NCBI RefSeq assembly: GCF_014898055.3
Contig: NW_023605305.1
Location: forward strand, 117,254,234-117,318,233
DNA from: Talpa occidentalis
Lineage: Eukaryota; Chordata; Mammalia; Eulipotyphla; Talpidae
DNA length: 64,000 bases
Direction of reading: 5' to 3'
Shown here: one piece after another, positions 57,380 through 64,000 of the stretch
How positions within the stretch are numbered: position 1 is the first letter of the stretch
Layout: the number at the start of each line of letters is the position of its first letter
The notes under the pieces: generated by a model
The model's input: only the letters and a program-made list of their open reading frames with translations
Told to the model about the DNA's origin: nothing
The model's database searches: none
Program-made: the position numbers and the translations under genes

Positions 57380-57860
57380 CTCTCACCCCTTGGCGGGCGC
57401 AGAGGCGGCTCTGGCGAGACGCAAGGCGCATCTGTGGTGAGGATGCTTGGAGCGAGGGGGGAAGGAGCCACCCCATTGTGAGACAGGCCAGACACCCCCC
57501 CCCCCGCAGGCAGCCCCGCGCTCTGGTGAGGAGCTGGACGCCTCCTTAGGGCCAAGGTCCTCTCCCTCGCGGCGGCCCCGCCACCCCTCGCGCCCGGCAC
57601 GGCGCAGCGCAGAGGGGCGCACCCAGGACCCCGGGCCACGCGTGACCGCAGTGCCGTGAGGCGGGCGCCGGGAGAGGCCAGGCACCTGCTCGGAGGGTCG
57701 CGTCCCGGCGCCCTCCCGGCGGGCGGTCAGGGCGGCCGAGCCAAGCACAGCCCGGAGGGACCAGGGGGGTGTGGCTGACCTGCGACGGGACACGCTTCGC
57801 TTGCAAGGAGGGATGTGGCCGTTTGTGACCGTCATAAAGAGCAATAAAACACAGCTGTTT
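57380..57860. other. CpG-rich island-like stretch, unidentified
   Basis: Very GC- and CpG-rich sequence (CTCGCGGCGGCCCCGCC near 57565) with an 11-base C run at 57495-57505. It ends in CATAAAGAGCAATAAAACAC near 57834-57852, containing AATAAA. No L1 alignment is obvious here. Overlapping frames on both strands are compositional. It may be another GC-shifted repeat or a small CpG island. Confidence 0.45.
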
Positions 57861-58557
57861 AATACGAGCAGTTACATCAACGAGTCTAGCTAAAGAAACT
57901 AGTAGAAAGCATGCCAGTGATGGTGTCAGAATGTGTCTGTCAGGTTTATAAAGTTATCAGCAGTTTAGGTTTTCTACGATTTGTCATAATGTGAACGAGC
58001 GTGAGATTGTATTGAAGTCATCATTTAGAAACACTGAGCTTCACCCACTAGAGAGGTTTCTAGTAGACATCTTTAAAGTTGAACCTGCAGCCGACACAAG
58101 CTACGGTGCACATGTCCGCATTTTCGTGATTAAATTTTATGGTGTGAAAACAGCAAAGGATCCAAATAGGCCTTTGCCAAGGAAGCCATCAAGGTGGCCC
58201 GCAGGTGCAGGAGAGGGCGCCCAGTGTCCCAGCTGGGGAGGGCGCTCAGTGTCCCACTCCAAGCCACGTGAGCTGCCCCATCACTCCCGAGGACTGGCTG
58301 CGACTTCTGCCACGGTCAGCAGCCCTGAGAGGGCTCCTTGGAGGAACTCTAAATCACTCACCTACAGTAAGATATTTTTAGAGATCAATAGTTAATACAA
58401 CGATCTTTTCTAACTTTGCTCATTATGAATGTCTGACTTTGCCTAATTTGTACATTAATCTTTCACACAGCTGAGTATGTTTAGGAAAAATAGTTGCTGT
58501 CCAGTTTGGTAGGATCTGATTTTTAGGCTTCCACTTGGGGACCTTGGGAGGATGGGC
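57861..58557. other. Intergenic, nothing recognised
   Basis: Mixed composition. A local direct repeat (GGAGAGGGCGCCCAGTGTCCC / GGGAGGGCGCTCAGTGTCCC at about 58210 and 58235) is the only structure seen. Confidence 0.5.
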
Positions 58558-58674
58558 CTGGATAAGGGGGAGTACTGTGGTGACGAAGACAAGGGACAGC
58601 AAGTGTGAGCAAAGGTGTGGGGATAGGGGACCCCCATGCACTGTTGGGAACAGTATATTAAAACACGTATTCCT

Positions 58675-58944
58675 GGCCTCCCTGGTGGCGTAGGGGGTTA
58701 GCACCGCACCATGAAGCAATCCACAGCTTCTGCAGCATGAGTTTGATCCTGCGCAGGCCAGGAGAAACCACATGGGAAGCAGACCTCTCCTGTCTCGCCC
58801 TCTGCTCCCCTCAGCAGTGTATTTCGGTCAGTCTGCCTGTTCTGTTCCCCTCTCTGTCTCTGGTGAATCCTCCCACCCTCTCGCGCATTTGGCCTATACC
58901 CTAGCTCTTGTATGGATAAATAAATAAATCTTAAAAAAAAATAG
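58675..58944 (+). mobile_element. tRNA-derived SINE, plus strand (X3 only)
   Basis: A full-length plus-strand copy: head GGCCTCCCTGGTGGCGTAGG, body CAGACCTCTCCTGTCTCGCC, tail TAAATAAATAAATCTTAAAA. Target duplication AACACGTATTCCT (58662-58674) / AACATGTATTCCT (58945-58957). X2 has the empty site near 39855. Confidence 0.92.
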
Positions 58945-59791
58945 AACATGTATTCCTCAGAAATTACAACAAAACTATCATATGATCCAGCAATTCCACT
59001 TCTGGGTATTTGTCCAAAGGAAAAAAAAAAACTAATTAGAAATATATGTGCTCACCTATGTTCCTCACACCACCGCACACGCTGGAACCAACAGAGGTTC
59101 CAACGATGGGTGGGTGGGTAGGGAAGTGGTGGTGTGTGTGTGTGTACATGTCTGTGTATGGGAGACCCTCACACAATTTTTAAAAAGATGAAATGTCACC
59201 ATATGTGACACCATGCATGTCCTGGGGGGGAGCGAGTCAGAGGAAGAGACAAATGCCGTGTGGGTTCACTCACGTGGAAATCTAAAAGCGAACGAGACAC
59301 AGAGCAGAGGGATGATGCTACGTGAAATACGTCAGATGGGAAGGGCAGATACCAGATGGGCCAGGAATGTGCAGAATCTAGAGATGCCAAACTGAGAGTC
59401 AGAGAAAGACCAGCTTAAAAACTAACGGTAGAAGCCTGACTGCAGACCTGAGCATCCAAGGGTGGGTACAGGCGGGGGCCAGCCCCTGGGCTGTTGTGGG
59501 GGTGTGGGTGATCAGTGGCAGGTGCACCGAGGTGGCCAGACCTGACACTTGACTGGGAGGCTCCTGGTGTCCCCACAGTTGAGAGAATAGATGTTCACTA
59601 ATGAAAGGTGGCTACCAGATGAAAGTGGGCGTGGGGTGTGGGTGGCGTCTGAAGTGAGGCAAGAGGATGAACCCTCACAGTTACCTTGTGTTTTGTGTGG
59701 GGTAATGAAGTATGGTGAGCAGGTCACAGGCAAATCACTGTGTTGTACTCGAAAACCAAACTACCATTGCATATTAATTATTACTTAGTAT

Positions 59792-59903
59792 AGGGCCTCA
59801 CCTGGTGGCACAGCAGTTGAGCGCTGGGCTGAGAGGCCACCTGCAGCCTCTGCAGCACCGATTAGTTCCCTGGCCACTGGCGAGGGTCCCACCAAAAAAA
59901 AAA
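59792..59903 (+). mobile_element. Short tRNA-head-only SINE variant, plus strand (X3 only)
   Basis: It begins AGGGCCTCACCTGGTGGCAC, contains only the tRNA-like head and about 20 further bases (CTGGCGAGGGTCCCACC), then an A run. Target duplication TATTACTTAGTAT (59779-59791) / TATTACTCAGTAT (59904-59916). X1 (near 790) and X2 (near 40706) are empty. The missing body and different tail set it apart from all other copies. Confidence 0.85.
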
Positions 59904-60070
59904 TATTACTCAGTATGAAAACCCAAAATGTTAAAAATGTGTATTAATGTATATAATATAGGTGTAAGTTTTTATTCAGAAAATCCAGGTCAGGGAATTA
60001 TAGCAAGTTATTTTAAGAGATATTTCAAAATTTATAAAAACATTGTATACTTTCAAATAAGGATCATTAT

Positions 60071-60335
60071 GGGACCTCCCTGGTGGTGCAAGGGGTTAAG
60101 CCAGAACCTATGAAGCTGTCTGCAGCCACTGCAGCATGAATTCCATCCCAGCCAGGGAGCTACCCACATGGCACAGCAGACCTCTTCTGTCTCGCCTGCT
60201 GCTCCCCTCAGCAGTGTGTTTCAGTAGATCTGCCTGTTCTGTTTCCCACTCTCTCTGGTGAATCCTCTCATCCCCCGCATCTCTGGCCTGTACCTGGGTT
60301 CTTGTATGTATAAATAAATAAATTTAAAAAATAAT
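60071..60335 (+). mobile_element. tRNA-derived SINE, plus strand (X3 only)
   Basis: Full-length copy starting GGGACCTCCCTGGTGGTGC with tail AAATAAATAAATTTAAAAAAT. An approximate duplication of AATAAGGATCATTAT borders it. X1 (near 945) and X2 (near 40870) show the empty site AATAAATCATT. Confidence 0.88.
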
Positions 60336-60637
60336 AAAAGAATAAAAATAAATCCTTATAGTTTTACAATGGGAGGTTTGGAATACACGTAAATTCTTAA
60401 ATAAAAAAATTTCAAGATTACATGATTTCTCACCCTTATGAACCGTACTCTTTGAAAATTGAGAAATATGTAAAATTACCTAGGAATAAAAATATATTTT
60501 ACGTATTGTATTAATAACCAGATTTCACTAATGATGACATTGGATGTAAAAGAATATAAAACCAGGCACTGTTCCATATCAAGGCAAATAGGATCACCAT
60601 TGTGGATTTACATTGGGTACCAGGAACCCTTATATTG

Positions 60638-61564
60638 TCACACTCTGAAAACTTTCCTAAAAGCTTGATTGACGTCCTTGTTCCGCAGGCTGTAGATGAG
60701 GGGGTTGAGCATGGGTGAAATGATGGTGTAAAACACAGAGACCACTTCTTCCTGCTCGGGAGAATGGTAGGACTTTGGCAGAAGGTACTTGAAGATGGCA
60801 GCCCCGTAGAAGAGCAACACCACAGTCATATGAGAGGAGCAAGTAGCCAAGGTTTTCCGGAGCGCCTGGCCTGATCCCATGCCCAGAACAGTGACGAGTA
60901 TCCTTCCATAGGAGCACAGAATGGCTGAGATGGGAGGGATGAAAAAAATCACAGCACTAAAATAAACACCCTTTTCGTATCGGGAAGTGTCAGCACAGGC
61001 CACTTTGAGGAGGGCTGGGATCTCACAGAAGAAATGATGGATTTCTCTGGAGGTGCAGTAAGGGAGTGTCAGAGTATACACCACATGGATCAAGGCATTG
61101 AAGAATGCACCCAGCCAGGTCACAAGCACCAGGAGCACACAGACCTTGGGGCGCATGAGGATAGGGTAGCGCAGAGGTTGGCAGATGGCCACGTAGCGGT
61201 CATAAGCCATGACCGCCAGCAGCAGGCACTCTGAGGCTGCAAGTGAGGTGAAGAGGAACATCTGGAAGCCACACCCAACGAAGGAGATGCGGTGGTCCCC
61301 AGACAGAAAGACCAGGGCCATTTTGGGGACAAACGTGCAGATGTAGAGGAGATCCATGAGGGACAGCTGGCTGAGCAGAAAGTACATGGGGGTGTGGAGA
61401 AGAGGGTCAGCCCAGATGAGGATGATTATTATAGTGTTGCCGAGCAGGGTCACCAGGAAATCGAGTAGGGTGAGTGTGAAGAGGACCCAGGGCACCGGGG
61501 TGCTGTGGAACAGATCCAAGAGGATGAAATCACTGCCTGAGGAGTGGTTGCTCATCCATGTCAT
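60638..61564 (-). CDS. Olfactory receptor, family 2 (OR2T-like), intact, unit X3
   Basis: A 308-residue odorant receptor with complete motifs: NHSSGSD glycosylation site, [92 protein letters not shown] and PMLNPLIYSLRNKDVNQAF. The start MTWMSN aligns with MAWLSN of the others. The frame is open 31 codons further upstream (to 61657), as in X1, across the candidate splice site. It is closest to X1 overall, but changes in helix 3 and loop 1 (CGFQMF, AASEC) resemble Y2. No disabling change is seen. Confidence 0.95.
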   Translation of the reverse strand: MTWMSNHSSGSDFILLDLFHSTPVPWVLFTLTLLDFLVTLLGNTIIIILIWADPLLHTPMYFLLSQLSLMDLLYICTFVPKMALVFLSGDHRISFVGCGFQMFLFTSLAASECLLLAVMAYDRYVAICQPLRYPILMRPKVCVLLVLVTWLGAFFNALIHVVYTLTLPYCTSREIHHFFCEIPALLKVACADTSRYEKGVYFSAVIFFIPPISAILCSYGRILVTVLGMGSGQALRKTLATCSSHMTVVLLFYGAAIFKYLLPKSYHSPEQEEVVSVFYTIISPMLNPLIYSLRNKDVNQAFRKVFRV

Positions 61565-61623
61565 CCTTGTGTTTTGAATTTGGAACCTTGGAGAGTTTTT
61601 CACAAGCATAATGTTCACTGTCC

Positions 61624-61625
61624 CT
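61624..61625 (-). promoter_or_regulatory. Candidate 3' splice site before OR (X3)
   Basis: On the minus strand TTTGTGAAAATCTTGTAG ends 60 bases before the ATG, the same position as in X1. Confidence 0.35.
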
Positions 61626-62199
61626 ACAAGATTTTCACAAATAAAGTCATGTGCCACTTTTAATATTGCAAGTCTATTTTACTCCCTGCGCTTCACCTTT
61701 TAGCTTTAGTTAAGAAATATATTTACCTTTCACTGGATTTTACTAAGGTATCTTATGTTACCATCCTGGATTCATACAACACTGAGAAAAGGCAATATTG
61801 GTTAGCTTTAAAATGTTATTTTGAAACATTTTTGTTATTAAAGAAATTGTATTCCTCAAGTAATTGTTATTAAATTATGCTTTAAGTAGCATACATAAAG
61901 TACATTAATTAATGAACACTTGCATTAATATTATGCACATCAATAATGTGGAGTATCAGTAGTTTAGGGGTATATGTGCTGTGTGGACAGAGCTGCAGGG
62001 TCTGGGTCAAGGCAGCCTTTAGTTCTTTTCCACAATGACTTCCTATCAATTCCAGAAATCTCACCTGTTGCCCAATGGAAATACCTTTCTTCTCTAAGGA
62101 GCTGTTTATAAACATGTCATTAAGGAGGTGCTGTTTGTGAGCTTCGTGTGCATATTTGTGTTTCAATACCCATCAAATAAGTGCGCTCACTGCAGGAGA

Positions 62200-62420
62200 A
62201 CTGTGGGGTCTCTTAGCTTGGGGAGCTCCTGTTTCACATGGCCACAGTGACTCTGGACAGGACGAGGGTCCAGTGGGCAGCAGGTGGCATAAAGACCTGC
62301 CTGGCAGGAGCAGACTGCGTGGGAAACGCGCTTCTGCATGGGAAGCCAAGTGGACTCACTGCCCTCCAGGTGGGGGCACAGCAGCAACCTCAGGGCTCGA
62401 AAATCCCCAGGAATTTCCTT
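62200..62420 (-). promoter_or_regulatory. Conserved block upstream of OR (X3)
   Basis: Nearly identical to 2810-3030. The same block, more diverged, precedes the Y receptors. Role unproven. Confidence 0.4.
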
Positions 62421-62608
62421 CTGTCTTCTTGTCTTTGTTCTGTTGCAAACTGAACTTAAGGTCATTTGTGAAGTGATGCAGGGAGTAGGACTCTCGCTTC
62501 ATGACATTATATAGATCATCAATTTTGTGCTGAATGTAAAGAGCTGGCACTTGTATTTTGACTTGCTGCACTTTCTCTTGGGGAGGATGTATAATGAAGA
62601 ACTTTCAG

Positions 62609-62893
62609 GACCTCCCCGGTGCCTAAGCTGGTTGAGCACCGCGCTGTGAAGCTGTCCGCAGCTTCTGCAGTGCAGGTTCGATTCCTGGCCAGCCAGGGAG
62701 ATACAGAAGGGAGATACAGACATGGTGCGGCAGACCTCTCCTGTTTCGCCCGCTGCTCCCCTCGGCAGTGTCTTCAATCCATCTGCCTGTTCTGTTCCCC
62801 ACTCTGTCTCTGGTGGATCCTCTCACCTCCCGCGCCTCTGACCTGTACCCCAGTTCTTATGTAAATAAATAACATCTTTAAAAAAATCTTAAA
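62609..62893 (+). mobile_element. tRNA-derived SINE, plus strand (X3 only)
   Basis: Full-length copy (GGACCTCCCCGGTGCC start; B-box-like GGTTCGATTCCTGG intact). A small internal duplication of GGGAGATACAGA is present near 62695-62715. Short duplication AAGAACTTTC / AAGAACTTCC around it. X1 (near 3428) is empty. Confidence 0.9.
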
Positions 62894-63980
62894 AGAACTT
62901 CCATGGACTTTTTATAGTGGGCATGAGACTTAAATTACAAATGTGTTTAATAAATGTCATTGGGTAAGTGCGCAGTTATGGCAGCTGTGGTAGACACAGT
63001 TTTTCCAGTACCAGCGGAAGTCCCTGTGAGGTGGTTCGGCACTGAGTTCCCAGCTTCTGCCCCGGTGACAGGAGCATCAGCTGCCCCTGTCCTCACCACC
63101 TCGCGCCACAGAGGGATGACACGGGGGTTTGTAGAACTTGTGGAATGTAGAGTTGGTCATACGGGGAAATCTAGATGCGAACACTCTCCAATCCCTACAT
63201 AGAATTTGGTGCTGAACATCGTCATACATATAAAAGCATGGTAAGTCTGAAAACATTGACTTTTAAAACATCAAATATGCCAAAAAAGTTATGGGTCTGC
63301 TAGTTTCTTCCACTACCCTCCCTATATAAAACTCCCTTGTTTCCATCGACCTTAAACTCTAGCAAATGAAGCAGGGTGGTGTTATGTGCTAGAAGGAGAA
63401 TCTCACAATCAAAAATTTGATTTACAAAAGTCCTCAGGTCTGGGAGGACATAAAATTCACTTATTTCCCAGCTTCCAGAGAGCCAATGAAAGAAATAGTG
63501 TGGTACAGTAAATAGTTACTTTTTCATTGAAATACATTTTTTTCCTAGGTAATTTGACATTCTACTCTCCGAATACCTTTGATGCTTTCCAAAATTGCCT
63601 AATAGATATTTTCCTAAATATTTTCTAATTAATGTATTTGAATGCCCTCAATCCAAAATAGTCCTATGTAATTTGATAAGTGGATGTTGTTATTTGGAGA
63701 TTTACTTAATTCATGGTGCTACGAGACTCCCAGATATATGAAATCATGCATATATCTTATATATGTTTGTAATATTTGTATATAATATATATAAAACTAC
63801 CCAAAATAAAATTGTGAGAAAAAATCAATTTGAAGTCAATTTTCTCTATTTTAACCTAAAACATCTCTCTCTCACCTCATTGACATGAATAAGAATGAAA
63901 TCAACCAACGGTGTGTGTTGAGAGGAGATCCTGGGCAAGTGTCACATGATTTTACTTAATTCACTGCTCACATCTATCTT

Positions 63981-64000
63981 TGTTTTTTTTTTTTTTAAAG
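63981..64000 (-). mobile_element. Probable SINE tail cut by the window end
   Basis: The T run followed by AAAG equals the reverse-complement tail start (TTTTAAAGATTTATT) of the local SINE family. The X1 counterpart (near 4520) reads CTCATGTCTCTTAAAAATGC without such a run. Only 20 bases are visible. Confidence 0.45.

Larger units (their letters stand above)
58558..64000 (-). repeat. Duplicon unit X3 (intact OR)
   Basis: Collinear with X2 from its start and with X1 from about 59015. It differs by four SINE insertions (58675, 59792, 60071, 62609) and by lacking the inverted 208-bp insertion of X1. The window ends inside the unit. Confidence 0.85.

Noticed and set aside
57063..57844. Overlapping frames on both strands in the 57-kb GC-rich region
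   Set aside because: GC-shifted L1 and CpG-rich sequence with frames on both strands and no family features.
1..64000. CRISPR arrays, operons or bacterial-type systems
   Set aside because: No regular spacer arrays or compact gene runs. The sequence is eukaryotic and repeat-rich.

Overview
This window looks like mammalian genomic DNA, very probably from a bat. It holds part of a class II olfactory receptor (OR) cluster in which every receptor belongs to one closely related family-2 (OR2T-like) group. The rest is mostly LINE-1 (L1) sequence plus a tRNA-derived SINE of about 260 bp. The SINE has a tRNA-like head (GGCCTCCCTGGTGGCGCAG...), a unique body and a tail close to TAAATAAATAAATCTTTAAAA. 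I read it as a rhinolophoid-bat type SINE (Rhin-1-like), but that assignment is from memory and was not searched.

Layout. Two kinds of OR unit alternate. They are inverted copies of one ancestral unit, because the same sequences lie upstream of the receptor in both. Minus-strand X units: X1 (about 1-5400, intact OR at 1235-2161), X2 (about 39750-41242, only the last codons of an OR left) and X3 (about 58558-64000, intact OR at 60638-61564). Plus-strand Y units: Y1 (about 17954-29900, OR pseudogene at 27442-28366), Y2 (about 31690-37950, intact OR at 35570-36496) and Y3 (about 49480-55660, intact OR at 53733-54659). The tally is four intact receptors of 308 residues, one frameshifted pseudogene and one 3' fragment. 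A larger block (X, L1 nest, Y) is itself duplicated: about 1-28500 corresponds to about 39750-55600.

The L1 nest between X and Y (8020-17953, and 41609-49480 in the second copy) is a mosaic. An old minus-strand L1 is interrupted by a younger L1 whose ORF2 is on the minus strand. That is joined head to head with a plus-strand 5'UTR-ORF1-ORF2 start, followed by a CpG-rich minus-strand 5'UTR. The plus-strand part keeps one uninterrupted 338-codon L1 ORF1 (14907-15923); its duplicate at 46000-47012 carries three small deletions. A separate, nearly full-length L1 (19636-25714) sits in Y1 between 15-bp target-site duplications, and Y3 shows the empty site.

No new enzymatic or defence system is visible. 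The most interesting signals are structural: tracts of recognisable L1 ORF2 that have shifted strongly from AT-rich to GC-rich, a 208-bp locally copied inverted insertion with a perfect 14-bp target duplication, SINE and L1 insertions datable against their empty paralogous sites, and conserved blocks upstream of every receptor that may be 5' exon or promoter sequence. All similarities were judged by eye; no database search or alignment program was run.
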